Below are positions 44,457-54,414 of a stretch of DNA of 64,000 bases, piece after piece. Each line of letters starts with the position of its first letter. Within the stretch, counting starts at the first letter, position 1. The DNA lies in NCBI GenBank assembly GCA_963746825.1, contig CAVVCU010000007.1:62001-126000 (forward strand), given 5' to 3'. The notes beneath the pieces are model-generated. The model did no database searches, had not been told where the DNA came from, and saw nothing but the letters and a program-made list of their open reading frames with translations. Origin of the DNA: JACVRW01 sp963746825. GTDB lineage: Bacteria > Actinomycetota > Thermoleophilia > Solirubrobacterales > Thermoleophilaceae. The position numbers and the translations under genes are program-made.

Positions 44457-45735
44457 TCAGAAGTCGCCGCCGCCGAAGTCCCCGCCGCCGCCGAAGTCGC
44501 CGCCGCCCCAGCCGCCGCCGAAGTCGCCGAAATCGCCCTGGTCGCCCGCCGCCGAGGCATCCTCGGCGTATCCGAACCCACCGAAGCCGCCGCCCAGCAT
44601 CGAGCCGATGAACAGGCCGGGCAGCAGGCCGCCGCCGAAGAAGCCGCCCGCGTAGGGCGCGTAGGCCGCACCGGCCTGGTAGTAGGGGACCATCCGGCCG
44701 TTCGAGGCCACCTCGCGCATGTCCGGGTCGTAGCCCTCCTTCACTCGCGTGGCGTCGGCGGCGCAGGCCGGCACCTCGCGCGGCTGGCCGTCGGCGGGGG
44801 CCCACTCGACGTCGGTCACCGACGGGCCGTGGCGCGGATCGAAGAAGCAGGGCGCCCGGCGCTCCGGGGCCTCGCGGCCGGCCATCTCGGCGCGCGCGGC
44901 CTCCATGGCCCAGCGGCCCTCCTCGAGGAACTCGGTCACCGGCTGAACGTCGGCCGGCTTCTGCGCGCGCTGCAGCGCCTCGTCGGCCTGCTGGTAGCGC
45001 TCCACGGCCAGGCCGTAGTGGGTCTTGGCCTCGGAGTCGGCGTCGGGCATCTCCATGTCGAGGTCGAGGGCGCGGATGTCCTGACCCAGCGCGATCACGT
45101 CGTCGCGCGCGGCGTCGCGCACCTCCTCGAACTCGGCCTGCGGCCTTCGCGCGCTCGCGCTTTCGCCGCCGGAACATCGACACGCCGAACAGCCCCGCGG
45201 CCGCGGCCAGCACCGCGGCGAGCACCCCGCCGGAGATGCCGCTGCCGCCGTCGGAGCCACCCGAGCCGGCGTCGCCGGCCTCGCCGCGGGCCACGCCCAC
45301 GCGACGGACGAAGTCGCTGAGGACCGCGGCGGTGTCGTCGCCGCCGGACTCGAGCGCCTCGCTGGCCAGCTCGCCGGCCTGGCCGGGCGCCAACACGTCC
45401 TCCGACCCGGCGATGAACCGATCGCCGATCACGGCAGCATAGGTACCGGGCTGGCGTATCGCATTTGCAATTCGGCTCAGTGCCGCCTCGGGATCGCCGC
45501 CCGCCTCGTTGGCCGCGCTCGCCGGCAGCACGGCGATGTAGAGCGGCCCGGCCTCGCGCTCGGCGATCTCCTCGCGCAGCGCCTCGGCGTCGTCCTCGGA
45601 GATCTCGCGCTGGGCGTTGGGATCCACGTAGACCGGGTCGAGCTCCATCGCGTCCGAGGCCGTGTCGAGCACCCCCTGCGCCTGAGCTGTGGAGGCGAAT
45701 ACGAGCCAGAGGAGGAGGGTCAGAGCGATGCGCAC
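44457..45735 (-). CDS. Secreted/anchored TPM-domain protein, frame broken near 45140
   Basis: Starts with a signal peptide at GTG 45735 (VRIALTLLLWLVFASTAQAQ). Residues ~25-150 resemble the N-terminal TPM (YgcG) domain (GPLYIAVLPASAANEAGGDP). A transmembrane helix (LAAVLAAAAGLFGVSMF) and basic RRRKRERA follow, where the frame breaks. The second frame gives a helical region (AEFEEVRDAARDDVIALGQD) and a striking Gly-Asp-Phe tail (FGGGWGGGDFGGGG). The span (3n+1) fits one extra base. Total ~425 residues. Confidence 0.8.
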
Positions 45736-45758
45736 GCTGCTAAGCCTAGGGAGCGGCC

Positions 45759-47243
45759 TCAACGGGGGCGCGCGGGCGCCTTCCCGCACACCAGCTCCTC
45801 CAGGTCGTCGAGGGCCTTCTCCAGTCCGCGCATGAGCGGCCACAGGTCGTCGATCTGGTCGCGGTCGCCCACCAGGCCGAAGTCGAGGCGGTCGCGGTAG
45901 CTCATCACCGTCATGTTGAGCCCCACCCCGTCGGCGATCGCCGACACCGGGTAGTTGGCCTCGAGCTTGGCCCCCGCGCAGAACAGCGGCTCGCGCGGCC
46001 CCGGAACGTTGGAGATCACCAGGTTGAGCGGCGGGCGCGTGCGGCCCAGCACGCCCATCGTGGTGCGCGCGGCCAGCGCCATCACCGCGGGCGGGATGAA
46101 GCTGGTGGCATCGGTGAGCAGGTCGGCGGGCAGCGCCTTGTGGCGCTCCTTGGCCCCCCTGAGCAGCTCGTGTGTGCGCACCAGGCGCTGAAGGGGATCG
46201 GGCTCGTCGGTGGCCACCGGCACGATCATCATCGACACCCGGTTGCCGAAGGAGCCCATCTGCTCGTCGGTGCGCACCGACACGGGCACCATGGCCACCA
46301 GCGGTTCGTCGGGCAGCTCGTCCTGCTCGATCAGCCACTCACGCAGCGCCGAGGCACAGAGGGTGACCACCACGTCGTTCACCGTGATGCCCGCCGCGTT
46401 CTTGATCGCCCTGACCTTGTCGAGCGAGACCCGCCCGATGGCCAGGCGCCGGTGGGGCGAGATCGGGCCGTTGAAGAAGGTGCTCGGCGCCCGCGCGGTG
46501 GTCACCTCGAGCACGTCGGGATCCTCGCCGCCCGAGCCGAACGCCTCGCGCGCGCGAGAAAGCGCGCGGGACAGGGTGGGCACGCCGGGGAACGCGTTCG
46601 CGCCGGGCAGGTCGGTCAGATTGGGCAGGGCCGTGGGCACCGAGCGCAGGGCCCGCAGCGGCTGGCGCGGAAGGCCGAGCAGGCCCACGCCGAGCATCTC
46701 GAGCTCACCGGGCGCGCGCTCGCCGGCCGTATCGGGCGGGGCCGGGGGCATCTCGCGTCCCTCGGGGCTCGGGTCGAGCAGGACGGAGAGAAGCTCGTTG
46801 CCCGACACGCCGTCCACCGCCGCGTGGTGGATCTTGGTGAGCAGCGCCACGCGACCGCCCTCGAGGCCGTGGATCAGGTACAGCTCCCAGAGCGGGCGGC
46901 GGCGGTCGAGCGGGCGGGCGAAGATGCGGGCAACGGTCTCGGCCAGGCGGTCGTCGTCGCCGGGCGGCGGCACCGCGGACTCGCGGATGTGAAAGTCGAG
47001 GTCGAAGTCCGGATCATCGATCCAGTAGGGCAGGTCGAGGCTGAAGGGGACCTCGGCCAGGCGCCACCTGAACACCGGCAGCAGGTGGAGGCGCTCGCTC
47101 ACCAGGCGGCAGATGTCGCCGGTGGTCAGCTCCCCGCCGGGGGCGGTCGACGGGTCGTACACCGCCAGGCCGCCGACGTGCCCGTAGGTGCGGGCGTCCT
47201 CCATGCGCAGGAACTGGGCGTCGAGGCTCGTGAGTTGGCGCAT
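45759..47243 (-). CDS. Wax ester synthase/diacylglycerol acyltransferase
   Basis: A 494-residue WS/DGAT enzyme making triacylglycerol or wax esters. The N-terminal LTSLDAQFLRMEDARTYGHV and the catalytic HHxxxDG motif in TKIHHAAVDGVSG are complete; the C-terminal PLNLVISNVPGPREPLFCAG and YPVSAIADGVGLNMTVMSY are conserved. Actinobacteria use these enzymes for storage lipid, consistent with a starvation-adapted lifestyle alongside the high-affinity hydrogenase. Confidence 0.95.
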   Translation of the reverse strand: MRQLTSLDAQFLRMEDARTYGHVGGLAVYDPSTAPGGELTTGDICRLVSERLHLLPVFRWRLAEVPFSLDLPYWIDDPDFDLDFHIRESAVPPPGDDDRLAETVARIFARPLDRRRPLWELYLIHGLEGGRVALLTKIHHAAVDGVSGNELLSVLLDPSPEGREMPPAPPDTAGERAPGELEMLGVGLLGLPRQPLRALRSVPTALPNLTDLPGANAFPGVPTLSRALSRAREAFGSGGEDPDVLEVTTARAPSTFFNGPISPHRRLAIGRVSLDKVRAIKNAAGITVNDVVVTLCASALREWLIEQDELPDEPLVAMVPVSVRTDEQMGSFGNRVSMMIVPVATDEPDPLQRLVRTHELLRGAKERHKALPADLLTDATSFIPPAVMALAARTTMGVLGRTRPPLNLVISNVPGPREPLFCAGAKLEANYPVSAIADGVGLNMTVMSYRDRLDFGLVGDRDQIDDLWPLMRGLEKALDDLEELVCGKAPARPR

Positions 47244-47282
47244 GGGGACATCATCCCCGTTGCGCCTCTCGGCGGAACTAGG

Positions 47283-47744
47283 TCAGTTGCCGCCGCGGAA
47301 CAGGTCGACCCGCGCCCGGCCCTCGCAGCGCTCCACCACCTGGCCCATGTCGCCCGTGCCCGTGGCGATCACGTGTATCCGCGCCGCTCCGGTCCCGTTG
47401 GAGCGCAGGATTCCCTTGAGCGTCACGAGACCCAGCCGGCCGCCTGCGTTGGCGCTGAACTGGATGTCGAACTTGTTCAGGCGCAGGTTCTCCCAGTTGT
47501 TGAAGCGCGCGTAGAAGGCGCGCGGGGACTCCAGGCCGTCCTCGGCGTCGGTGCAGGTGATGATGAGCTGAACGTTTCGCACCCTCACCTGACCGTTCTG
47601 CACCCCGAGCAGCACCGAGGCACCGGCCGCGGGACCGAGGGGGTTCGAGCCGACGCCGCCCCATGGGCGCGCCGAGGCCACGCTCGGAATCGCGAGCAGC
47701 GACAGGGCGGCCAGGACGGCGATGCGGGCAGCGGTCTTCTTCAT
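47283..47744 (-). CDS. Small secreted protein
   Basis: A 153-residue exported protein from ATG 47744: MKKTAARIAVLAALSLLAIP with cleavage near ASA. The mature part contains only two Cys (ITCTDA and ERCEGR), possibly one disulfide, and beta-type segments (ASVLLGVQNGQVRVRNVQLI). No family recognised. It sits 17 bases downstream of the PrpD-like gene and may be co-transcribed. Confidence 0.75.
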   Translation of the reverse strand: MKKTAARIAVLAALSLLAIPSVASARPWGGVGSNPLGPAAGASVLLGVQNGQVRVRNVQLIITCTDAEDGLESPRAFYARFNNWENLRLNKFDIQFSANAGGRLGLVTLKGILRSNGTGAARIHVIATGTGDMGQVVERCEGRARVDLFRGGN

Positions 47745-47761
47745 GGCCCTGTGTTCGGCCG

Positions 47762-48858
47762 CTAGGGCCAGAGATTGAGCGCGGGTGCGCCAGGATCCAG
47801 GCGCTGCGGCGGCGCCTCCGGTGAGGCCGCGGACCTTCTCGGCCAGCGCGTCGGGGTCCATGGGCTTCTCCGGCGAGCCCAGCGCCGCCTTCACCCGGGC
47901 GATCTCGTCCTCGCCGGCGTGGAGCACGAACTCGGACTCGAGCTGGTCGCGCTCGGTGCGGATCTCGACCGCGCGTGCACGCTCGACCACCTCGGGGTCG
48001 ACGGAGTCGAAGCTCTCGACCGTGGGTGGCCCGTGCGTGAGCGTGTAGGCGGTCAGGTAGGGAATCGAGAACTTGGCCTGCAGGCCGTCGGCCGGATCCG
48101 GCCCCACCGAGGCGGCCTGCAGGGAGACCGGGTGGACGGTCACGCTGAGCTCGCTCCGGTGCGTCGTCGCGGACCTCGGCGGCGGCCTCGATCGCCCCGT
48201 GGGTCTGCAGGCAGCAGGGCCAGGCCTTGATCCAGTTCTGCTCGACGGCGGGCGGGTCGCCGGCCTGCGGCTCGGCGTAGGTGCCGCCGGTGGCCTCCTC
48301 GAAGCCGCGCGCCGCGGCGTCGAGCGGCACCCGCGCGCCGGCGTGGGCCAGCCGCGCGGCCTGCACCCCGGACGCGGCGGCCAGGCCCACCTGCAGCGAC
48401 TTGCCCTGCGAGCCGAATGCGGCGCGCAGCCCGCTGGCCCGCAGCAGCGCGAGAGCGACCGCCGGCTCGCGCGGCGCGCCCAGCAGCTCGGCCGCGGCCA
48501 CCGCCGCGCCCACGCCGCCGCAGACGGCGGTGGGGTGCCAGCCCGCGTCGTAGAGGGCGGGGTGACTCGCGCGCGCGAGGGCGCCCATGGCCTCGAAGCC
48601 GGCGGCGTAGGCGGCCAGCACCTCGCCGGTGGTGCGGCCCAGCTCGGCCCCCACCACCAGCGCCGCCGGGGCGGTGGGCGCGGTGAGGTGGGCGATGCCG
48701 GGCAGGTAGGTGTCGTCGAAGTCGAGCACGTGGCCGGCGGTGCCGGCGTGGACCACCGGGTCGCCGGACTCGGCGGCGGCGCGCGCGGCGGGCTCCTGCC
48801 TGCCGCGCTGCGCGCAGGCCAGCCAGTCGAGCAGGGCGGTCTCGTAGGCCGGGTTCAC
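47762..48858 (-). CDS. MmgE/PrpD-family protein, two frame breaks (near 48150 and 47815)
   Basis: Related to 2-methylcitrate dehydratase. GTG 48858 overlaps the NYN stop. The first frame has GHVLDFDDTYLPGIAHLTAP and GWHPTAVCGGVGAAVAAAEL, then NWIKAWPCCLQTHGAIEAAA, all typical. Near 48150 it shifts to SVTVHPVSLQAASVG... and near 47815 to a frame ending PALNLWP at 47762. The span (3n+2) fits two extra bases. Without the second repair the frame would run into the downstream secreted gene. True substrate unknown. Confidence 0.8.
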
Positions 48859-49217
48859 CGTTCCAGCCGCCTGCGGAACTCGCCCACGCCGGTCACCTGG
48901 CCGCCGCTGGCGCGGACCCGCTCGCTCAGCTCCCTGTCCGAGGTCACCACGCGCAGCTCGCCCGGCTCCTCGGCATGCGCCACCAGATCCGCGATGTCGT
49001 CGTCGGCCGCGTTGCGCCCGCGCCGCTTGGCGAACTTCACCTCGACCGCCTCGGTGTCCTCGAGCTCGAAGGGACGGCCGTCGAACACCACGGTCACCGG
49101 CTCGCCCAGGGTTTTCAGGTCCTCCACGAGCTCGCGCATGGCGCGCGGGCGGTCGCGCCACCAGCCGTCGGGGCGCGAGCCGATCAGGTTCATCCCGTCG
49201 ACCACCCAGCGGCTCAC
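48855..49217 (-). CDS. NYN-domain (YacP-like) putative ribonuclease
   Basis: A 120-residue PIN-like protein, GTG 49217 overlapping the SDR stop. VSRWVVDGMNLIGSRPDG has the metal-binding Asp, VTVVFDGRPF the second, and DDDIADLVAHAEEPGELRVV with TSDRELSERV the rest of the acidic cluster. YacP/NYN proteins act on RNA; a specific target is not known. Confidence 0.85.
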   Translation of the reverse strand: MSRWVVDGMNLIGSRPDGWWRDRPRAMRELVEDLKTLGEPVTVVFDGRPFELEDTEAVEVKFAKRRGRNAADDDIADLVAHAEEPGELRVVTSDRELSERVRASGGQVTGVGEFRRRLER

Positions 49218-49990
49218 GGCGCGGTCAGCTGCTCGCTGAGGTCCCACAGCCGGCGGCGCGCCGCGGCGTCGTAGGCCTGGTCGTGGGCGGAGGACTCGCG
49301 CATGCCGTCGAAGAAGCGGCCGCTCACGCCGTCGAGCACCGGGTCCTCGATCAGGCGCAGCGTCGCCTCCACCCCCTGCTCGACCGTGCTCTGCGAGCGC
49401 CCGAACGAATCGCGCACCATCTTGGTGTCCATCAGCGTGGCCGGGTGGAGCGCGTTGACGGTGATCTCCCGGCCGCTCAGCCGCTCGGCCAGCTCGACGG
49501 TGAACAGCACCTGGGCGAGCTTGCTCTGGGCGTAGGCGCCGTAGGCGTCGTAGCCGCGCTCCAGCATGACGTCGTCGAAGTCGACGGGCGCCTGGCCGAT
49601 CGAGGACACGTTGACAATCCGTGCGGGCTCGCGCAGGTCGTCCAGCAACAGCGCGGTAAGCAGGAAGTGGGAGAGGTAATTGACGGCGAAGGTGAGCTCG
49701 TGGCCGTCGGCGCTCTCGCGGCGCTCGGGGACGATCACGCCGGCGTTGTTCAGCAGCGTGTCGAGCTCGCCCACCTGGCCGGCCAGCCCGCGCACGGCGT
49801 CGAGGTCGGCGAGGTCGGCCACCAGCCCGTCGGCGGCGCCGGTGTCAGCGACCGCCGCCTCGACCTTGGCCGGATCGCGGCCGTGGATCAGCACCGTCGC
49901 CCCGCGCTGCGCCAGCTTGGCCGCCACCCGCCGGCCGAGGCCGTCGGTCGAGCCGGTCACGAGGATGCGCTGCTCGGCCAGCGGCCTCAA
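49214..49990 (-). CDS. Short-chain dehydrogenase/reductase
   Basis: A 258-residue SDR from TTG 49990 overlapping the upstream TGA. Cofactor motif ILVTGSTDGLGRRVAAKLA, LLNNAGVIVPERR, and active site YGAYAQSKLAQVLF (Tyr/Lys). The layout resembles retinol-dehydrogenase/WW-oxidoreductase-like SDRs. Substrate unknown. Part of a coupled unit 50166-47762 with the small membrane protein, NYN and PrpD genes. Confidence 0.9.
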   Translation of the reverse strand: MRPLAEQRILVTGSTDGLGRRVAAKLAQRGATVLIHGRDPAKVEAAVADTGAADGLVADLADLDAVRGLAGQVGELDTLLNNAGVIVPERRESADGHELTFAVNYLSHFLLTALLLDDLREPARIVNVSSIGQAPVDFDDVMLERGYDAYGAYAQSKLAQVLFTVELAERLSGREITVNALHPATLMDTKMVRDSFGRSQSTVEQGVEATLRLIEDPVLDGVSGRFFDGMRESSAHDQAYDAAARRRLWDLSEQLTAP

Positions 49991-50166
49991 TCGCCCCGGC
50001 TCCTCATGTAGAGAACGATGAAGGCGATCAGCAGCCCGCCCGCCGCCACCTGGGCCAGCAGGGCGATCCCGATGCCGTCGTCCTCGGCCGCGCTGCGGAT
50101 CGACGAGAACATCAGCGCCGAGCCGAAGAACACGACCATCGTCCACATCACGGTGTTCCGGTCCAC
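49987..50166 (-). CDS. Small two-helix membrane protein
   Basis: A 59-residue protein from GTG 50166: TVMWTMVVFFGSALMF and ALLAQVAAGGLLIAFIVLYM form two helices joined by an acidic loop. It ends RSRGD, overlapping the SDR start. No family assigned; real because of the tight coupling. Confidence 0.65.
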   Translation of the reverse strand: MDRNTVMWTMVVFFGSALMFSSIRSAAEDDGIGIALLAQVAAGGLLIAFIVLYMRSRGD

Positions 50167-50196
50167 CGCGGGACACCCTAGTGTCGGGGCCGCTCG

Positions 50197-51086
50197 ATGA
50201 ACTCCCGTCCCGTCCTCGCGGGGGTGCTCGGCGCGCTGGTGATCGCCTTCAGCGGGATCCTCGTCCGGCTCGCCGATGTGTCCCCCTCCACCGCCGCGGT
50301 GTTCCGCTGCCTGTGGGCGCTGCCGCCGCTGGCGCTGCTGGCCTGGCTCGAGCACCGGCGCTACGGCGCGCGCTCGAGGCGCGAGCGTCTGATCGCCCTG
50401 GGCGCCGGGGTGATCTTCGCGGTCAACCTCACGGTCTGGCACCACTCGATCGAGGCGGTGGGCGCCGGGCTGTCCACCGTGCTCGGCGACATCCAGGTGG
50501 TACTGGTCCCGCTCTGTCGCATGGTTGGCGCTGGGCGAGCGGCCGGAGAACCGCGCGCTGGCCTCGATCCCGGTCGTCTTCGTCGGCGTGGTCCTCATCA
50601 GCGGCGTGATCGGCGCCGGTGCCTACGGCGAGGACCCGGTGCTCGGCGGGATCCTGGGCGTAATCACCGCGATCGCCTACTCGCTCTTCATTCTGACCCT
50701 GCGTCAGGGCAACACCGACGAGCGCCGCCCGGCCGGTCCGTTGTTCGACGCCACCCTGACCGGCTGCGTCTTCTCCGCCCTGGGCGGCGCTGGTGGCCGG
50801 CGACCTCGACTGGACGCCCGGTCTCGAGTCGCAGGCTTGGCTGGTCACGCTGGCCCTGACCTCGCAGGTGCTGGGGTGGCTGCTGATCAGCGTCTCGCTC
50901 CCGCGGCTGCCCGCGGTGATCACATCGATCGTGCTGATGCTGCAGCCGGTGTGCACCGTCTTGCTCGGCGTGGTGCTGCTCGACGAGGCGCCGTCGGCGG
51001 TGCAGCTGAGCGGCGTGGCCGTGGTGCTGGCCGGGGTGGCGTTCGCCACGGTGAGGCCGCGCGCCGCGGCGAAGGCGGCGGCCTAG
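50197..51086 (+). CDS. EamA/DMT-family transporter, two frame breaks (near 50515 and 50787)
   Basis: A ten-helix drug/metabolite transporter of ~296 residues. The first frame (MNSRPVLAGVLGALVIAFSG, VFRCLWALPPLALLAWLE) gives way near 50515 to LGERPENRALASIPVVFVGV, then near 50787 to VAGDLDWTPGLESQAWLV and LPAVITSIVLMLQPVCTVLL. The span (3n+2) fits two extra bases. Two EamA repeats are recognisable. Likely an exporter; substrate unknown. Confidence 0.85.
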
Positions 51087-51125
51087 CGTCCTCATCCGCC
51101 GGTCGGCGCTGCCGATATCAGGGGT

Positions 51126-51555
51126 GTGAAGGCGCGAATCAGAACGGCGGCCCTGCTGGCCACCTGCGCGATCGTGATGCTGGGCGCGGTGGCGCCCGCC
51201 GCGGACGCGCGTCGCGTGGCGCGCAAGTCCGCCACCGCAATCCTGCCCGGGGTCTCGCCCTTCGGGAAGCTTCTCCCGCGCGAGCGCGTCGTGAGCGTGA
51301 GCGCCCACACCGGACCGGACGCCCAGATCGAGGTGTTCCTACAGGCCTTCTGCTTCGACAAGCAGTTGCGGGTCCACCGCAAGCAGCGAACCTTCACGCG
51401 GCACGGGCCACGTGCGCGGCACGGTGAGAAAGCCCCGCGGCTACACCGACTGCTCGGCGAGTGCCTCGGTGAGCGTGACCAGCCGGCCGCTCGCCCCATC
51501 CGGGCAGCAGCCCGGGCCCATTCGGCTCGCCGTGGCGCTGTACGCCCGGCGCTAG
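51126..51555 (+). CDS. Small secreted protein, frame broken near 51398
   Basis: Starts at GTG 51126 with a signal peptide (VKARIRTAALLATCAIVMLG) and runs to KQRTFT. The other frame then gives TGHVRGTVRKPRGYTDCSAS and ends RLAVALYARR at 51555. The joined mature protein (~142 residues) has two Cys. One extra base at GCGGCACGGG explains the split. No family assigned. Confidence 0.65.
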
Positions 51556-51578
51556 ACCGCCGCCCGGGCGGGCGTACG

Positions 51579-52316
51579 ATGTTCGTCGTGCCCGGACCCA
51601 GCACTCGCGGACTCGCCTGGGCCGGCGCCGCACTTCTCTGCGCGGGGTTCCTGGCGGCGGCGCTGGCCGACGGCGCGGAATCGGAGACCCGGCCGAAGCA
51701 GGGGTGCCAGCTCCGCCCCATCCAGCGCAATGCCCTGCCGGCTTGGCACCGGCCGCGTCGCGCGACGGTGCTCGTCGACTCCGTTCTGCTCGGCGGCATC
51801 TCGGCGGTGCGGGCGCGGCGGCCTTGCTGGCGGGTGCGGATGCACGGCCGGCCGGCCCTGATGATCGGGGTCGCCGAGCGCGAGCTGCGCGGGAGAGGAG
51901 CCCGCGTCGCGCGCCTCGTGGTCGTCGGGCTTGGCTACAACTCACTCTGGGAGCGCGGCCGGCGTCGCTACGGCGTCTGGGCCAAGCGCTTCGACAGCGA
52001 GGCCCGCAGGCTGCTTCGGACCCTGCGCCGGCTGGGTGCCCGCCAGGTGGTCTGGGTGACCCTGCGCGAACCCACGCCGCGCACGGTTCCGCCGGGGTCG
52101 GTCGGCGAGCTGGGCCAGTACTCGTGGTACTTCCCCTACGTCAACGAGCGCCTGCGTCGCCTGGACCGCCGCCGGGACGACCTCGTGCTGGCCGACTGGG
52201 CAAGGGCATCGGACCGTGCCGGAGTGACCTACGACACGATCCACCTGAACCCCGGGGGTGCGGCCCTGATGGCGAGAACGATCTGGGGAGCGGTCGCCGG
52301 CGCGGCAGCGCCCTGA
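51579..52316 (+). CDS. SGNH/GDSL-like secreted hydrolase
   Basis: A 245-residue protein with a signal or anchor (LAWAGAALLCAGFLAAALA). The Ser block reads ATVLVDSVLLGG, where GDS is VDS; VVVGLGYNSLWE supplies the Asn block; and YDTIHLNPGGAALMA the DxxH. These three blocks mark the SGNH fold. It may act as an O-acetylesterase or acyltransferase on a cell-surface polymer; the atypical first block makes activity uncertain. Confidence 0.75.
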   Translation: MFVVPGPSTRGLAWAGAALLCAGFLAAALADGAESETRPKQGCQLRPIQRNALPAWHRPRRATVLVDSVLLGGISAVRARRPCWRVRMHGRPALMIGVAERELRGRGARVARLVVVGLGYNSLWERGRRRYGVWAKRFDSEARRLLRTLRRLGARQVVWVTLREPTPRTVPPGSVGELGQYSWYFPYVNERLRRLDRRRDDLVLADWARASDRAGVTYDTIHLNPGGAALMARTIWGAVAGAAAP

Positions 52317-52329
52317 AAGGAGCACAACC

Positions 52330-52665
52330 ATGGCTACCCATTTGAACAACCATCACCGCACGACGGTGGAGAAGATCTTCCAGCACCCCACCAGCAGCAA
52401 CGTCGAGTGGCATTCGGCGCGCTCGCTGCTGGAGGCGGTGGGCACGGTCGTCGAGGAGCACAACGGTCACCTGAAGGTCACGGTCGGGCCGGAGACCGAG
52501 GTCTTCCACGACTACGGCGAGAAGAACGTCGACAAGCGGTCGATCGCCAACATGCGACGCATGCTCGACCAGGCGGGCCTGTCGCCCGGCGGATCCGAGG
52601 CCGTCGAGGACGAGCGCATCCGCAACTACGGCGACAACCGCTGGGGTAAGCCGACGGAGGACTGA
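52330..52665 (+). CDS. HicA-like small protein
   Basis: A 111-residue protein starting 13 bases after the hydrolase, with AAAGGAG upstream. VEKIFQHPTSSNVEWHSARS and LLEAVGTVVEEHNGHLKVTV resemble actinobacterial proteins labelled HicA-family toxins (a double-stranded-RNA-binding-like fold). The usual catalytic His-Gly segment is not clear and no HicB antitoxin adjoins it, so toxin activity should not be assumed. Confidence 0.6.
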   Translation: MATHLNNHHRTTVEKIFQHPTSSNVEWHSARSLLEAVGTVVEEHNGHLKVTVGPETEVFHDYGEKNVDKRSIANMRRMLDQAGLSPGGSEAVEDERIRNYGDNRWGKPTED

Positions 52666-52671
52666 CCCGCG

Positions 52672-53316
52672 TCAGGCGGCGGGGGTCTCCATCCCCGCCA
52701 CCACGGCGCGCACCAGAGCCACCACCTCGTCCGGCGCCTTCTCCGGGGAGCCCGAGTCGAACGGGGGCTGCGGGTCGTACTCGATGGCGAGCTGGATGGC
52801 CTGGGCGACCTCGGCGCCGGCGATCAGCTCGGTCACGCGAAGGGCCATGTCGATCCCCGCGGACACGCCCGCCGCGGTGATGATCTTCCCGCGCTCGACC
52901 ACCCGCTCGGACGTGGGCCGGGCGCCGAGCGCGGCGAGCGCCTCGAACTCGAGCCAGTGGGTCGTGGCGTCCTCGCCGTCGAGCAGCCCCGCCGCGGCCA
53001 GCACGAGCGAGCCGGTGCAGACCGAGGTGGTGAAGCGCGTGGTCTCGTGCACCGAGCGCACCCAGTCGAGCAGGCGCTCGTCCTCCAGGGCCGCGCGGGA
53101 GCCGATGCCTCCCGGTATCACCAGGATCTCGGGCTGGTCTGAGTCCTCGTAGCGGCCCTCGGCCACCAGGGTGAGCATGCGGTTGTCGGCGCGGACGGGG
53201 CCGGGCTCGGCGGCCAGGAAGCGGACTCGAGCGCCCGGCAGGGCCGACAGCACCTGGTAGGGGCCGACGGCGTCGAGGGCGGTGAAGCGGTCGAACAGCG
53301 GGATGGCGATCTCCAT
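52672..53316 (-). CDS. DJ-1/PfpI-family protein
   Basis: A 214-residue DJ-1/PfpI-fold protein with the nucleophilic Cys elbow in TTSVCTGSLVLAAAGLLDG and PEILVIPGGIGSRAALEDER. Similar proteins include isonitrile hydratases (InhA). It lies 19 bases downstream of a GlxA-type regulator whose N-terminal domain is of the same fold, so the pair may be a regulator and its enzyme. Confidence 0.88.
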   Translation of the reverse strand: MEIAIPLFDRFTALDAVGPYQVLSALPGARVRFLAAEPGPVRADNRMLTLVAEGRYEDSDQPEILVIPGGIGSRAALEDERLLDWVRSVHETTRFTTSVCTGSLVLAAAGLLDGEDATTHWLEFEALAALGARPTSERVVERGKIITAAGVSAGIDMALRVTELIAGAEVAQAIQLAIEYDPQPPFDSGSPEKAPDEVVALVRAVVAGMETPAA

Positions 53317-53335
53317 GGTGAGGTCCTCCTCGGGG

Positions 53336-54314
53336 TCAGGCCGCGGGTTGGAGCGCGGCTTGGAAGCGTTCGCGGTACTGGCCCGGGCTGACCCCGACTC
53401 GGCGCCCGAAGGCGCGGCGCAGGGTCTCGACGGTGCCGAAGCCGCACTGGGCGGCCACCTGGTCGGTGCTCACGGCGCTCGCCTCGAGCAGGCGCCGGGC
53501 GCTCTCCACCCGCACCTCCTCGACCCAGGCGGCCGGAGTCACGCCGACCTCGCGGCGAAACGCGCGAGCGAAGTTGCGCGGGCTCATGGCGGCGCGGAGG
53601 GCCAGCGCCTCCACCGAGCAGTCTCGGGCGGGGTCGGCCAGCACCCACTCCTGCACCTCGCGCAGGGGGCGCCGCTCGGCGGTCTGGGCCGCGAGCGGAG
53701 CGCTGAACTGCGACTGGCCGCCCGGCCGCCGGGCGAACACGACCAGCCAGCGCGCCACCTCGAGGGCGACCTCGCGGCCGAGATCGTCCTCCACGAGCGC
53801 GAGTGCGAGGTCCATGCCCGCGGTCACGCCGGCCGCGGTCCAGATCTGGCCGTCGCGGACGAAGATGCGGTCGGGATCGACCCGCACCGACGGATAGCGC
53901 TCGGCGAGCTGGTCCGCCCACGCCCAGTGGGTGGTCGCCGGGCGCCCGTCGAGCAGGCCGGCGCGGGCGAGCAGGAAGGCCCCGGTGCAGACCGAGGCCA
54001 CCCGCCTCGACCGCGCGGCCGTGCGCGGTCAGCCAGCGCAGGAGCGCCTCGTCCTGCTCCGCGGCGCGCACACCGCTACCGCCGGCCACGACCAGGGTGT
54101 CGAGCGGTCCGCGGCAGGCCGCGATCGAGCGGTCGGGCACGACCCTCAGGCCGCTGCTGGTGGCGAACGGGCCGCCGTCGGGGCTCACGATCTCGGTCGA
54201 GTACTGGCTCCCCGCGATCCGGTCGGCGGCGGCGAAGACCTCGAGCGGACCGGTGAAGTCGAGCGTCTGAGCGCCGTCGAAGGCGAGCAGCACGATGCGG
54301 CGTGGAGCGGGCAT
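53336..54314 (-). CDS. GlxA-family regulator (DJ-1/PfpI + AraC), frame broken near 54008
   Basis: A ~325-residue regulator. The N-terminal domain (MPAPRRIVLLAFDGAQTLDF, PLDTLVVAGGSGVRAAEQ) shifts frame near 54008 and resumes RRVASVCTGAFLLARAGLL with the PfpI Cys. The C-terminal AraC HTH is CSVEALALRAAMSPRNFARA and STDQVAAQCGFGTVETLRRA. The span (3n+1) fits one extra base. It likely regulates the adjoining PfpI gene. Confidence 0.85.
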
Positions 54315-54414
54315 GGGCCCATGTTCCCTGGACGCGGTTCTGTCTGCAACGACAACTACCGGACGATTTCGGCCAACGCCGCTTCGGGTGCGTTCGCTAT
54401 GCCATGCTGCGCCG

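Noticed and set aside
47283..48143. A fused PrpD-secreted protein reading through without a stop
   Set aside because: The secreted protein has its own ATG and signal peptide, and the PrpD span fits two extra bases with a natural end at 47762, so the fusion is an artefact of frame breaks.
52330..52665. A toxin-antitoxin pair around the HicA-like gene
   Set aside because: No HicB-like gene adjoins it and the flanking genes are unrelated.
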